DNA of 64,000 bases from Thalassobacillus cyri (GCF_900107755.1 NZ_FNQR01000019.1:1-64000); one strand, 5' to 3'; positions 1 through 9,625 are shown, numbered from the stretch's first letter. Program-made: numbers and translations. The notes: a model not told the origin generated them from the letters alone.

Positions 1-24
1 TTTGTCCTTTTAAAGCCATAAAAA

Positions 25-88
25 TGCACCCCTTAAAAATCGTACGTTGTAACCGGGGGTTTTTTCAACGTCTATTTTAAGGGGTGCA
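25..88. repeat. Long imperfect inverted repeat (hairpin)
   Basis: The arms at 25-39 (tgcaccccttaaaat-like) and 74-88 are complementary over about 15 bases, and an inner pair cgttg/caacg (45-49 and 66-70) extends the fold around a G-rich loop. There is no clean T-run after the outer stem, so it is not a typical intrinsic terminator of the gene lost to the left. It may be a transcript-end hairpin or a short palindromic element. Confidence 0.5.
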
Positions 89-240
89 CACTAGACATCC
101 ACGGGGTTTTTCTTGTCGGTTCGTGTAATAATATAAGAGAAAACCACTAACATGCCAATAATATGAAAAAATTGTAATAATAAGAAGGAAGAATTATTTC
201 AAATATAGAAATTAAGTACGACATCAAAAGGAGGAGTAAT

Positions 241-2226
241 ATGTCTGAAGATAAAAGACCTGTCACCAAAGATGATATTTTCAACATTCAATCGGTCACC
301 AATCCTAAATGGTCGCCCGACGGGAAAGGGGTTGTATTCGTAAAAAACCATATCGATAAAGAGGAAGACAAATACATATCTAATTTGTTTTATTTTGATA
401 AAACAACAGCAGAGGTGAATCAATGGACCTATGGGGAATCTAAAAATTTTCAGCCGAAATGGTCCCCTGATGGTAATAAGGTTGCGTTTTTATCAACGAG
501 GGAAAAAAAGAGCCAGCTTCACGTGCTTCCCTTAATAGGAGGAGAAGCACAACAAATTACGACTTGCCCGAACGGTGTCAATGATTTTGAATGGTCGCCA
601 GACGGTAAGCGGATCGCTTTTCAGGCTCTCTTGAATGCAGAGGAGGGTTTTGATGAGCTGAAGAAAGAAGAAAAAGAGGATGATAAGAAAGACAAAGTAC
701 GAGTCATTACAAAAATGAAATATAAAGCCGATGGTGTGGGCTTTGTTGAAGATCAGGAGCAACAAATTGGTATCGTGGATATAACCAGCAGAGAGATCGC
801 TCAGTTGACAGATAACGGACATAGCTATGCATTGCTTTCCTGGTCACCGGACGGAAAGACTCTCGTTTTTACTGGAGATGAAGCGGAAAACAAGGATTTT
901 TCATTTAGTGCTGATTTGTTCTTATATGATGTGGAAAGTAGAGAGCGTACAACTATTGACACAGAGAAAGGTTATGTTTCTGACGCAAAGTGGTCGCCGG
1001 ATGGCAGCAAACTTGCATTCATCTTTCATGGCCTGGTTTATAAGAATGCCTCTCATCCTGATATTTATATCCTTGATCGGGAGAGTGGAGAAACAACTAA
1101 TGTAACCGATCAGTTGGACCTCCCCGTAGGTGACTTCACCGCAGGCGATATTCAACAAGGGGCACAGCTGCCTGGGATCGTCTGGCTGGATGATGAATCA
1201 TTTTATTTCCCTGTAAGCGAATATGGGAATGTGGTGTTATATCAAGGGAATACGTGGGGGAAGCTGAGGCGGGTGTGGAATGAAAAGCACCATATGTATG
1301 GATTTGATGTCGATGTGAAAACAAAAGAAGTAGCTGCTGTGGTTTCGACTACGACGAGCCCAGGAGAGCTTTACTTATTTGATACTGATCAACAAGCATG
1401 TAGAAAAGTGACAGATTTTAATGGGAAATGGCTTCGTAACACAAAACTCTCTGAACCGGAGGATTTTATTTTAAGAAGTGTAGACAGCTGGGATGTCCAC
1501 GGATGGGTGATGAAACCAGTGGATTTCGTTGAAGGTGAAAAATATCCATTGATTTATCAGGTCCATGGTGGTCCTCATGCTATGTATGGCAATACGTTCT
1601 TCCACGAAATGCAATTGCTCGCTGCTCAAGGCTATGTAGTAGCTTATGTCAACCCGCGTGGTTCGCATAGCTATCATCAGGAATTCGTCAATGCCGTGCG
1701 GGGCGATTATGGCGGCAACGACTACGTAGATGTCATGAACGGTCTCGACTATTTACTCGAGGCGTATGATTTCATTGATGGGGAGCGGCTTGGATTGACC
1801 GGAGGAAGTTATGGGGGGTTCATGACCAACTGGATTGTGGGTCACACGGATCGTTTTAAAGCGGCTGTGACGCAACGTTGTATCTCTAATTGGATCAGTT
1901 TCTACGGTGTCAGTGACATTGGTTATTACTTCAGTGAGTGGCAGATACAAGCGGATCTTCATGACTTCGAAAAGCTATGGAAGCATTCCCCATTGGCCTA
2001 TGTGGATAATATGGAAACGCCATTATTGATCATCCATAGTGAAAACGATCTGCGTTGTCCAATTGAACAATCGGAGCAGCTATTCATCGCTTTGAAGCGG
2101 CAGGAGAAGGATACGGAATTTGTACGTATACCAGATGCTGATCACAACTTATCACGGACAGGCAAACCTTCGCTTCGTTTGGAGCGGTTGCAGCATCTGA
2201 TGAGATGGTTTGAAGAAAAGCTATAA
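241..2226 (+). CDS. S9 family prolyl oligopeptidase-like serine peptidase
   Basis: A 661-residue cytosolic alpha/beta-hydrolase peptidase of the acylaminoacyl-peptidase/YuxL type, expected to cleave short peptides. The N-terminal two thirds is a TolB/WD40-like propeller with repeated W-S-P-D-G motifs (near residues 21, 73, 118, 203 and 251). The C-terminal hydrolase holds the nucleophile Ser523 in GGSYGG, Asp603 in ENDLRCP and His635 in DADHN, so the triad is complete. There is no signal peptide. A good RBS (aaaggagg) precedes the ATG. It stands alone, followed by its own terminator. Family assignment is secure; the natural substrate is unknown. Confidence 0.93.
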   Translation: MSEDKRPVTKDDIFNIQSVTNPKWSPDGKGVVFVKNHIDKEEDKYISNLFYFDKTTAEVNQWTYGESKNFQPKWSPDGNKVAFLSTREKKSQLHVLPLIGGEAQQITTCPNGVNDFEWSPDGKRIAFQALLNAEEGFDELKKEEKEDDKKDKVRVITKMKYKADGVGFVEDQEQQIGIVDITSREIAQLTDNGHSYALLSWSPDGKTLVFTGDEAENKDFSFSADLFLYDVESRERTTIDTEKGYVSDAKWSPDGSKLAFIFHGLVYKNASHPDIYILDRESGETTNVTDQLDLPVGDFTAGDIQQGAQLPGIVWLDDESFYFPVSEYGNVVLYQGNTWGKLRRVWNEKHHMYGFDVDVKTKEVAAVVSTTTSPGELYLFDTDQQACRKVTDFNGKWLRNTKLSEPEDFILRSVDSWDVHGWVMKPVDFVEGEKYPLIYQVHGGPHAMYGNTFFHEMQLLAAQGYVVAYVNPRGSHSYHQEFVNAVRGDYGGNDYVDVMNGLDYLLEAYDFIDGERLGLTGGSYGGFMTNWIVGHTDRFKAAVTQRCISNWISFYGVSDIGYYFSEWQIQADLHDFEKLWKHSPLAYVDNMETPLLIIHSENDLRCPIEQSEQLFIALKRQEKDTEFVRIPDADHNLSRTGKPSLRLERLQHLMRWFEEKL

Positions 2227-2236
2227 GAAATCCTAG

Positions 2237-2267
2237 GGGCCGGGAAACTTACCCGGTCTCTTTTTTT
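2237..2267 (+). terminator. Intrinsic terminator after the S9 peptidase
   Basis: A ccggg/cccgg stem with a short loop is followed by a run of seven T, placed directly after the stop codon at 2226. Confidence 0.75.
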
Positions 2268-2574
2268 AAAAAAACAAAAACCCTCTATATATAAGTAAGT
2301 AAAAAGAATTCTACTTGAAACTTAGTAGCAACTCCGAAATATCCTTAAACACAATTATCAGCAACAAGCTTACAAAAATCTATTTCATAAATCCATTATT
2401 AGGCTTAAATTTATAGAATTTTTTGCTCCATGATACACGGCGCATGGCAATAAAAATTTTTGAACAGGGAAACGCGCCTCATTCGACAGACAGACACCAT
2501 TGTATTGTAAAATAGAAGATAAATCTAGTAATATAGGAAACATTTACTTATAAAAGAACAGGAGTGGTGTCGGA
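2268..2574. other. Intergenic region with one dispersed 20-nt repeat copy
   Basis: I see no gene here. Bases 2320-2339 (acttagtagcaactccgaaa) recur as an exact reverse complement at 41871-41890. The promoter for the PadR gene probably lies in the last 100 bases (for example tcgaca near 2484 with taaaat near 2509), but it is weak. Confidence 0.5.
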
Positions 2575-2955
2575 ATGTCTCATAAGAATAATCCAAAAAA
2601 ATTTGCATTGAATATGAGTGCTGCCCAGTTTACTAAGTTTTATATCATGCATCTCCTACAAGTACATCCTCCGATGATCAGCGAACAATTTAAAAAAGAA
2701 TTTCAAAAACTGACAACGAACTGGATACCAGCACCCTCAACCTTACTGGATACATTACACGACATGACTGAAGAGGGATTATTGTCCAGAAGGGAAGACT
2801 ATAAATCCCATGACAGGAAGAGGCAGAAGGTATATTGGTATTCTCTCACGGATAAGGGGAAAGAAGAATTCGATGTGTTGAAAAAACGTTACCGGTTATT
2901 ATTTGAAGAGCAGCTAGACATACTTAATAAAATAATGAAAGAAATTTATAAATAA
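2575..2955 (+). CDS. PadR-like winged-helix transcriptional regulator
   Basis: A 126-residue DNA-binding protein. Residues 15-100 have the PadR-type winged helix pattern: a first helix (FTKFYIMHLLQ), a helix-turn-helix ending in STLLDTLHDMTEEGLL, and a wing with basic residues followed by YSLTDKGKEEF. A C-terminal helix rich in Leu and Lys would dimerise. RBS acaggagtgg lies 8 bases upstream of the ATG. It sits 34 bases before a luciferase-like oxidoreductase gene, so it probably controls that gene and the following redox genes. The inducer cannot be told from sequence. Confidence 0.8.
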   Translation: MSHKNNPKKFALNMSAAQFTKFYIMHLLQVHPPMISEQFKKEFQKLTTNWIPAPSTLLDTLHDMTEEGLLSRREDYKSHDRKRQKVYWYSLTDKGKEEFDVLKKRYRLLFEEQLDILNKIMKEIYK

Positions 2956-2989
2956 CAGCACGAGATATGTTAAAGGGAGCGTCCGCTTT

Positions 2990-3982
2990 ATGCAACTTAG
3001 CGTTTTAGATCAGTCACCAATATCCAAAGGGAATACAGCGACCGAAACGCTGAATAATAGTTTAATGCTTGCTCAAACAGCAGAAAAGCTGGGGTATCAC
3101 CGTTATTGGATGGCAGAACACCATAATACGAATGGATTGGCATGTTCTTCTCCTGAAATAATGATAACCAGAATCGGAGCTTCCACCGGCAGGATACGTA
3201 TAGGCTCAGGTGGTGTCTTACTTCCGCAGTACAGCCCGCTGAAGGTAGCAGAAAACTTTAAGATGTTGGAAGCACTTTTCCCAAACCGAATAGATTTAGG
3301 GCTTGGAAGGTCACCGGGCGGGTCACAAAAAACACGCCTGGCTCTTACAGATGGTATTAATAAAACCTTAAGCGCGTTTCCCAGGCAGGTTCAAGAACTA
3401 CAGCAATTTCTCCATGGAGATATACCGAAAGAGCACTCTTCCTTCGGTGTTAAGGCGACTCCTTATACCAACAGTAATCCGGATGTGTGGGTGCTCGGTT
3501 TATCTTCCCGTGGGGCTCGGCATGCTGCTAACAACGGCACTGGTTTCACTTTTGGCCATTTCATTGATCCTGCTCATGGGGAAGAAGCGATTGATACTTA
3601 CAGAACGCATTTTAAACCTGCGTACGATAAAAGTTCTCCCCAGGTAAATGTTTGTGTGTTTGTTGTGTGTGCCGACACGGATGAAGAAGCTGAACAACTG
3701 GCTCTTAGTCAGGATATGTGGCTGCTGCAAGTAGAGAAAGGGCTGGATACACGTGTGCCGTCGGTAGAAGAAGTAAAGAACCATACGTTTACATTAAAAG
3801 AAATAGAGAAAATCAGGAAAAACCGGAGACGCATGATTGTAGGTTCTCAAGCAAAAGTGAAGCAAGAGTTGCTTAAGCTGGAGGAGTTATATCAAACGGA
3901 TGAGTTTTTAATCATCACTAATATCTACGATTTTAATGCTAAACTCAGGTCCTATCAATTGATTGCAGATATAACATTTTGA
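2990..3982 (+). CDS. LLM class flavin-dependent oxidoreductase (luciferase-like monooxygenase)
   Basis: A 330-residue TIM-barrel flavoprotein of the bacterial luciferase-like group (MsnO8-like subfamily). The start MQLSVLDQSPI, the WMAEHHN motif near residue 41, GSGGVLLPQYSPLKVAE and LGLGRSPGG are hallmarks of this group, which uses reduced FMN and oxygen. RBS aaagggag precedes the ATG by about 11 bases. It lies between a PadR regulator and an FAD/Rieske oxidoreductase, suggesting one redox or detoxification operon. The substrate cannot be predicted. Confidence 0.9.
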   Translation: MQLSVLDQSPISKGNTATETLNNSLMLAQTAEKLGYHRYWMAEHHNTNGLACSSPEIMITRIGASTGRIRIGSGGVLLPQYSPLKVAENFKMLEALFPNRIDLGLGRSPGGSQKTRLALTDGINKTLSAFPRQVQELQQFLHGDIPKEHSSFGVKATPYTNSNPDVWVLGLSSRGARHAANNGTGFTFGHFIDPAHGEEAIDTYRTHFKPAYDKSSPQVNVCVFVVCADTDEEAEQLALSQDMWLLQVEKGLDTRVPSVEEVKNHTFTLKEIEKIRKNRRRMIVGSQAKVKQELLKLEELYQTDEFLIITNIYDFNAKLRSYQLIADITF

Positions 3983-4048
3983 AGATGCATGAAATTCCAC
4001 CATATGGGTATGTACCTATATCAAGCATTAAGGAGGGCGTACCGTTTC

Positions 4049-5578
4049 ATGGGTGAACATCTTATTCCAAGCAAGCCAACTTCTTTATGGAGAGAGCTGC
4101 AGATAGAGACATTTCCGGCACTTTCTGAAAATATAGCTTCTGATATCACGGTGGTAGGATCCGGTATTGCTGGTATCACTACTGCTTACCGGCTCGTCAA
4201 GTCAGGCTACCAGGTGACTTTGGTAGAAGCCGGCAGGATATTAGAAGGGACAACTGGTTATACCACAGCAAAAATATCAGCTCAGCATGGTTTGATCTAT
4301 CAGCAGCTAGAAAAAACAATCGGACAAGAAAATGCTAAGTTATATTATCAGGCTAATCAGGCTGCTATCCAGGCGATAGAGCAAAACATCAACGAACATA
4401 ATATAGCGTGCGATTTTTCATACCAGGACGCATTTGTATACGGAGAAACTGAAAGAGCGAAAAAAATGATCGAAAAAGAAGCAGAGCTGTATGAAAGACT
4501 GGATATTGACGGGGAGAAGACAGACAGGGTAGATTTACCATTCCCTGTGACAGCCGCTATCAGAATGAAAAAACAGGCTCAGTTCCATCCCGTAAAGTAC
4601 CTACTGCCTCTAATTGATTTTCTAAAGAAGAACCAGACCAACATCTATGAAAATACCAGAGCTGTAGATATCGAAAAAGGAGATCAGCCAAAAGTAGTTA
4701 CGAAGGATGGTCATACCATCACTTCCAATCATGTGGTAATTGCCTCCCATTTTCCTTTCAAGGACATGGATGGTCTGTATTTCTCCAGGCTCCACGTCGA
4801 GCGTTCTTATTCCCTTGCTGTTAAGACAGATCAGCCTATCCCGCAAGGCATGTATTTGAATGTGGAGGAGCCAAAACGTTCCATACGTAAGGCATTAGAT
4901 ACGAATGGGGAAAAGGTACTGCTTGTCGGTGGAGAAGGACATACAAGCGGGCAAAGCGAAGATACGTTTCAACATTACACTAACCTGGTGGAATTTACAA
5001 AAGAACATTATACGATCCATGATGTACCATATCGCTGGTCATCCCAGGATATGAGTACACTGGATATGGTGCCTTATATTGGAACAATTACGTCTAATCA
5101 GCCAAACATCTACGTCGCCACCGGTTTTGCCAAATGGGGAATGACCCAAGGGACAATTGCGGCTGATGTTGTCCATGACATGATAACCGGAAGGAAAAAT
5201 CCATTTGAAGACTTATATTCTCCATCAAGATTTAAAAAGAGCAGTGGCGTGAAGAGTTTTACAAAAGAAAATGCCGATGTGGCTAAAGAGTTTGTTAAAG
5301 GAAAATTACCGACAAAGAGTAAAAAGGATGTGAAAGACCTGGAACCAGATCAGGGTGCCATTGTAAAAGTTGAGGGAAAGAGTGCGGGGGCTTACAAAGA
5401 TGAGAACGGGAATGTAAGCGTGGTAGATACCACCTGCACCCACATGGGCTGTGAGCTTGCCTGGAATAATGCAGAGCGCTCCTGGGACTGCCCATGTCAT
5501 GGTTCCAGGTTCACCGTGCAGGGAGAAGTAATTGAAGGGCCGGCTACTCAACCGCTGAATAAAATAAACGTCGAATAA
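4049..5578 (+). CDS. FAD-dependent oxidoreductase with C-terminal Rieske [2Fe-2S] domain (YhfW-like)
   Basis: A two-domain redox protein of 509 residues. The N-terminal DAO-type FAD domain starts with a dinucleotide motif (VVGSGIAGITTAYRL) and contains a TGYTTAKIS segment. The C-terminal 90 residues form a Rieske domain with both ligand pairs, CTHMGC and CPCHGS. It resembles B. subtilis YhfW. I chose ATG 4049 because aggagg lies 12 bases upstream; an in-frame upstream ATG at 3989 lacks an RBS and would begin only 6 bases after the previous stop. Electron partner and substrate are unknown. Confidence 0.9.
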   Translation: MGEHLIPSKPTSLWRELQIETFPALSENIASDITVVGSGIAGITTAYRLVKSGYQVTLVEAGRILEGTTGYTTAKISAQHGLIYQQLEKTIGQENAKLYYQANQAAIQAIEQNINEHNIACDFSYQDAFVYGETERAKKMIEKEAELYERLDIDGEKTDRVDLPFPVTAAIRMKKQAQFHPVKYLLPLIDFLKKNQTNIYENTRAVDIEKGDQPKVVTKDGHTITSNHVVIASHFPFKDMDGLYFSRLHVERSYSLAVKTDQPIPQGMYLNVEEPKRSIRKALDTNGEKVLLVGGEGHTSGQSEDTFQHYTNLVEFTKEHYTIHDVPYRWSSQDMSTLDMVPYIGTITSNQPNIYVATGFAKWGMTQGTIAADVVHDMITGRKNPFEDLYSPSRFKKSSGVKSFTKENADVAKEFVKGKLPTKSKKDVKDLEPDQGAIVKVEGKSAGAYKDENGNVSVVDTTCTHMGCELAWNNAERSWDCPCHGSRFTVQGEVIEGPATQPLNKINVE

Positions 5579-5603
5579 CTAAACTTACAGGATGGTGATG
5601 ATG

Positions 5604-6383
5604 ATGAAAGGTGGATCTTCCAAAACAGCCGTAGTAACGGGTGCAGGATCCGGTATAGGAAAGGCAGCAGCCATCAGGCTCGCAAAGGAAGGTTACGCAG
5701 TCGCTTTAATGGATTTGAAGGAAAATCGAGCAAAAGCCGTTCAAGAAGCAATTATAGAGGATCGCGGGCAAGCACATGTATATGATATTGATGTATCCGA
5801 TGAATCCAGGGTGCAGGAAGGACTTGCCCAGGTAAATGAGCAATGGGGCAGTATCGATGTCGTGTTTGATAATGCTGGCATCAATGGCACTTTCGCACCG
5901 ATTGAAGATATGAAGACGGAGGATTGGGAACAGACAATCCATACCAATTTAAAAAGTACTTTCCTATTCGTTAAGCATAGCATTCCCTACATGAAAGAGT
6001 CAGGGGGAAGCATCATCATTACCAGTTCTATCAATGGAAATCGGACCTTTTCTGGAATAGGCATGTCAGCTTACAGTACATCAAAAGCAGGACAAGTAGC
6101 TTTTATGAAAATGGCTGCACTGGAATTGGCCCGCTACCATATCCGCGTGAATGCTATCTGTCCTGGAGCTATTGATACGAATATTGGCCAAAATACCGAG
6201 AAAACAAAAAGCTTGGAAAAGGTGCAAATTCCGGTTAAATATCCAGAGGGCAGCCAGCCGCTTGAACACGCACCAGGAACTCCGGAGCAGGTGGCGGACC
6301 TGGTTTACTTCTTAGCGTCCGAGCAATCGAGCCATATTACAGGCACAGAAATGTATATTGATGGTGCAGAATCGCTTTTGTAA
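5604..6383 (+). CDS. SDR family oxidoreductase
   Basis: A classical short-chain dehydrogenase/reductase of about 259 residues. It has the TGAGSGIG cofactor loop near the N terminus, DNAG in place of NNAG, the active-site Ser in SSING and the Y-x3-K pair in AYSTSKAG. An acidic residue after the second strand (LMDLKEN) favours NAD over NADP. Five in-frame starts (ATG/GTG 5592-5604) are stacked; 5604 is best spaced from the aggatggtgat RBS but 5592 is possible. It follows the Rieske oxidoreductase by 25 bases and is probably cotranscribed. Substrate unknown. Confidence 0.88.
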   Translation: MKGGSSKTAVVTGAGSGIGKAAAIRLAKEGYAVALMDLKENRAKAVQEAIIEDRGQAHVYDIDVSDESRVQEGLAQVNEQWGSIDVVFDNAGINGTFAPIEDMKTEDWEQTIHTNLKSTFLFVKHSIPYMKESGGSIIITSSINGNRTFSGIGMSAYSTSKAGQVAFMKMAALELARYHIRVNAICPGAIDTNIGQNTEKTKSLEKVQIPVKYPEGSQPLEHAPGTPEQVADLVYFLASEQSSHITGTEMYIDGAESLL

Positions 6384-6393
6384 TTACCTATAT

Positions 6394-6419
6394 GAGTACT
6401 CATTAGAGTACTCTTTTTT
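6394..6419 (+). terminator. Intrinsic terminator after the SDR gene
   Basis: gagtactc, a 4-base loop and gagtactc form a perfect 8-bp stem followed by six T. It separates the oxidoreductase cluster from katE. Confidence 0.8.
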
Positions 6420-6429
6420 GTCGGCAAAT

Positions 6430-6455
6430 GTTTTACAACAAAATTACAAGGGTAG
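6430..6455 (+). promoter_or_regulatory. Candidate sigma-B promoter of katE
   Basis: GTTTTA (6430-6435), a 14-base spacer and GGGTAG (6450-6455) fit the Bacillus sigma-B consensus GTTTAA-N13-15-GGGTAT. It lies 50 bases upstream of the catalase start. B. subtilis KatE belongs to the general stress regulon, which supports the reading; no expression evidence is available here. Confidence 0.5.
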
Positions 6456-6504
6456 AAGTTTTACGGAAAGCATTTACATACCATAAAAAAGGAGGAAATC
6501 ATAC

Positions 6505-8538
6505 ATGAGTGATGAAAATCGTAAAAACGAACAGCTCGAGCAGTTTCGTACTGATGATAGAAACAAGAAGATGACCACTAATCAAGGAACGAAAGTATCG
6601 GAGGATGAATTCTCTTTAAAAGCCGGTGAACGTGGTCCCACCTTAATGGAAGACTTTCACTTTCGCGAAAAGATGACCCATTTCGACCATGAACGTATAC
6701 CTGAGCGTATTGTTCACGCACGCGGGTTTGCCGCTCATGGTGAATTCCAGCCATATGAATCCATGAAGGAAATTACGAAAGCTGATTTCTTACAGGACCC
6801 CTCTAAGAAAACCCCTGTATTTGTCCGTTTTTCTACGGTACAAGGCTCCAAAGGTTCAGCAGAAACCGTCCGCGACGCTCGTGGTTTTGCTACTAAATTT
6901 TATACCGACGAAGGAAATTTTGACCTAGTTGGAAACAACATACCTGTTTTTTTCATACAAGATGCCATTAAATTCCCTGATTTAGTACATGCCCTGAAAC
7001 CAGAACCACACAATGAAATGCCGCAGGGAGCTACCGCCCATGATACATTCTGGGACTTTATTGCCAATAACCAGGAATCTGCACATATGGTCATGTGGGC
7101 GATGTCTGATCGTGCTATACCACGAAGTTTTCGTATGATGGAAGGATTCGGTGTCCATACCTTCCGCTTTGTTAATGACAAAGGTGAAGCTCATTTCATC
7201 AAATGGCATTGGAAGCCAGTATTAGGTACTCATTCACTGGTATGGGATGAAGCCCAAAAAATTTCCGGTAAAGACCCTGACTTCCACCGTGGGGATCTTT
7301 ATAATTCAATTGAGAACGGAGATTATCCGGAATTTGAATTAGGTGTGCAAATCATTAAAGAGGAAGATGAATTCAAATTTGATTTTGATATTCTTGATCC
7401 TACAAAAATCTGGCCCGAAGAAGATGTCCCAGTCAAGAAAATCGGTAAAATGACGCTGAATAGAAACGTCGATAACGTGTTCGCTGAAACGGAGCAGGTT
7501 GCTTTCCATCCAGGCCATGTAGTGCCGGGAATTGACTTTACGAATGATCCGCTACTGCAAGGTCGATTGTTCTCTTATACGGACACACAGTTGATCCGCC
7601 TGGGCGGCCCTAACTTCCATGAGCTGCCGATCAACCGTCCTGTATGCCCTTTCCATAACAATCAGCGCGATGGCTATGGACGTATGACGATCAATAAAGG
7701 GCCAGTTGCTTATCATAAGAATTCCATGGCTGATAATACACCAGAAACTGCCGCTCCGGAAGAAGGCGGTTTTGAACATTATCAAGAAAAAGTGGAAGGA
7801 AAGAAAGTACGTAAACGTAGTGACAGCTTCAAAGATCACTTCTCACAGGCGACTTTATTCTGGAATAGTATGAGCGATCCGGAAAAAGAGCATATCAAAG
7901 AAGCCTTCAGTTTTGAGCTTGGTAAACTATCCAGTGAATCCGTCCAGCAGCAGGTGGTAGACATGTTCGCTAATGTCAGTCTGGAACTGGCTCGAGAAGT
8001 AGCACAAAATGTTGGTGTCAAAGTGCCGGAAGAGGGAGGCTCCAATGTAACTAAGTCATCCCCGGCTTTGAGTCAGGAAAATACCAACAAACTGCCCCAC
8101 ACCCGTAAAGTAGGTGTGATTGTCGCAGAAGGTTTCCATGGATCAGAGGTTACTTCCGTAATGGAGGCACTTAAAAAAGCAGAGGTAGAACCGGAAATTA
8201 TCAGTGACAAACTTGGCACAGTAAAAGGGACAGATGGGGAAGAATTGGAAGCAGATCATACGTTCTTAACGGGAGAATCTGTCTTGTTTGATGCACTATA
8301 TGCAGTAGGAAGTACTTCGGCAGATAAGAAGTTCCAACAGAATGCTTTATATTTCCTGAAAGAAGCATTTGCTCATTATAAACCGATCGGTGCCACGCAT
8401 GAGGGTGTCGATTTGTTGAAGAAAGCAGGAATCGATGATGGACTAGGAGTCGTTTTCAATGATGACTTGAAATCCTTTGTAAAAGAGTTTGTTGCAGCAA
8501 TTGCCGAGCACCGTCACTGGGACCGTGAAATTGTATAA
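6505..8538 (+). CDS. katE: Large-subunit monofunctional catalase (clade 2, HPII/KatE type)
   Basis: A heme catalase of 677 residues that dismutates hydrogen peroxide in the cytosol. The core holds the distal His71 (RIVHARG), Asn144 (VGNNIPVFF) and the proximal heme Tyr358 (RLFSYTDTQ). The extra C-terminal domain from about residue 525 (KVGVIVAEGFHGSEV) is the DJ-1/glutamine-amidotransferase-like fold that defines large-subunit catalases. RBS aaaggagg is 11 bases before the ATG. It is monocistronic with a candidate sigma-B promoter and a terminator. The neighbours uvsE and bNOS suggest a general stress locus. Confidence 0.96.
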   Translation: MSDENRKNEQLEQFRTDDRNKKMTTNQGTKVSEDEFSLKAGERGPTLMEDFHFREKMTHFDHERIPERIVHARGFAAHGEFQPYESMKEITKADFLQDPSKKTPVFVRFSTVQGSKGSAETVRDARGFATKFYTDEGNFDLVGNNIPVFFIQDAIKFPDLVHALKPEPHNEMPQGATAHDTFWDFIANNQESAHMVMWAMSDRAIPRSFRMMEGFGVHTFRFVNDKGEAHFIKWHWKPVLGTHSLVWDEAQKISGKDPDFHRGDLYNSIENGDYPEFELGVQIIKEEDEFKFDFDILDPTKIWPEEDVPVKKIGKMTLNRNVDNVFAETEQVAFHPGHVVPGIDFTNDPLLQGRLFSYTDTQLIRLGGPNFHELPINRPVCPFHNNQRDGYGRMTINKGPVAYHKNSMADNTPETAAPEEGGFEHYQEKVEGKKVRKRSDSFKDHFSQATLFWNSMSDPEKEHIKEAFSFELGKLSSESVQQQVVDMFANVSLELAREVAQNVGVKVPEEGGSNVTKSSPALSQENTNKLPHTRKVGVIVAEGFHGSEVTSVMEALKKAEVEPEIISDKLGTVKGTDGEELEADHTFLTGESVLFDALYAVGSTSADKKFQQNALYFLKEAFAHYKPIGATHEGVDLLKKAGIDDGLGVVFNDDLKSFVKEFVAAIAEHRHWDREIV

Positions 8539-8551
8539 GCATCAAACAGTA

Positions 8552-8581
8552 AAGAGGGAGGGGAACCTCCCTCTTGTTTTA
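8552..8581 (+). terminator. Intrinsic terminator after katE
   Basis: A stem of agaggg(a)gg and cctccctct with a short loop, followed by a T-rich tail. Confidence 0.8.
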
Positions 8582-8650
8582 TTTCCATGTTACATAACTA
8601 ATGGAAAGAAGGTACAAACTAATCTTATTTACAAGGATAAGGTGGACGTT

Positions 8651-9625
8651 ATGACAATATTCCGACTTGGTTATGTGGCGATGAGTAAAACGCTTAAAAA
8701 TGCCTCGCCATCCCAAACGATGACGCATACGCGTTTTCAAACGATTCCGGACAGAGAGGCAGCTATAAGAAAATTAGAAGCAATCGCCCGCTCCAACTTA
8801 CATAATACTTTACGGCTGTTAAAGCATAATCTAGCACATGATATCAGTTTTTTTCGTATGAGTTCGAAACTTGTTCCGTTAGCAACTCATGAAGATTTAC
8901 GAAATTGGCGGTATATTTCAGCACTGACAGAGGAACTGAAAGCGATCGGCGATTATGCTAAAGCCAATGAGATGCGCGTTGACTTCCACCCCGATCACTT
9001 TGTGGTGATCAATACACATGATAAAGAAATTTTTCAAAGGGCTATGATCGTTTTGAAATACCATTTTATGCTCCTGCATGGTATGGGTATTGATCCTACT
9101 CACCGATGTGTATTGCATTTAGGCGGACGGTATCAGGATAAAGAACAGGCGTTAGAAAGTTTCATTGAAAACTGGGCGCTGGTACCTTCCAGTCTGCAAA
9201 AGATGATCATGATTGAAAATGACGATAAATCATTTACGCTAGAGGATTGCCTCTATGTTTGTGAAAAACTAAATATTCCGCTTGTATTTGATTTGCATCA
9301 CCACCTGGCAAACCATAGCGATAAAAACTGGGTTAACGCGTGGAGTCGTGTCGTTAATACATGGAAATCATCCCCTTTGCCGCTCAAAATGCATATATCC
9401 ACCCCTAAAAGTGAAGAAAAGTTTAAGAGTCACGCTGACTTTATCGACCCTGAGATGTTCCTGGATTTTGTTAAAAACGTGAGTGGTACGATTCCACAAA
9501 TTGATTGTATGATTGAAGCAAAACAGAAAGATGAAGCTTTGTTTCGCTTAGTCAACGATTTAAAAGATGCCCAGGATATAACATGGGTGGACAACACTGT
9601 GTTTCAATGGAACAGTGATCAGTAA
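8651..9625 (+). CDS. uvsE: UV DNA damage endonuclease UvsE (UvdE)
   Basis: A 324-residue TIM-barrel endonuclease that nicks DNA 5' to pyrimidine dimers and (6-4) photoproducts. Family hallmarks are the start [55 protein letters not shown] and FDLHHHLAN; the His, Glu and Asp residues in these motifs form the metal site. I chose ATG 8651 behind aaggtgg; the longer open frame from 8489 overlaps the katE terminator and has no family sequence. Its last 7 bases overlap tail-to-tail with the NO synthase gene on the other strand. Confidence 0.95.
   Translation: MTIFRLGYVAMSKTLKNASPSQTMTHTRFQTIPDREAAIRKLEAIARSNLHNTLRLLKHNLAHDISFFRMSSKLVPLATHEDLRNWRYISALTEELKAIGDYAKANEMRVDFHPDHFVVINTHDKEIFQRAMIVLKYHFMLLHGMGIDPTHRCVLHLGGRYQDKEQALESFIENWALVPSSLQKMIMIENDDKSFTLEDCLYVCEKLNIPLVFDLHHHLANHSDKNWVNAWSRVVNTWKSSPLPLKMHISTPKSEEKFKSHADFIDPEMFLDFVKNVSGTIPQIDCMIEAKQKDEALFRLVNDLKDAQDITWVDNTVFQWNSDQ

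Noticed and set aside
8489-8650. 54-codon N-terminal extension of UvsE overlapping katE
   Set aside because: No RBS at 8489, covers the katE terminator, and family similarity starts at 8651.
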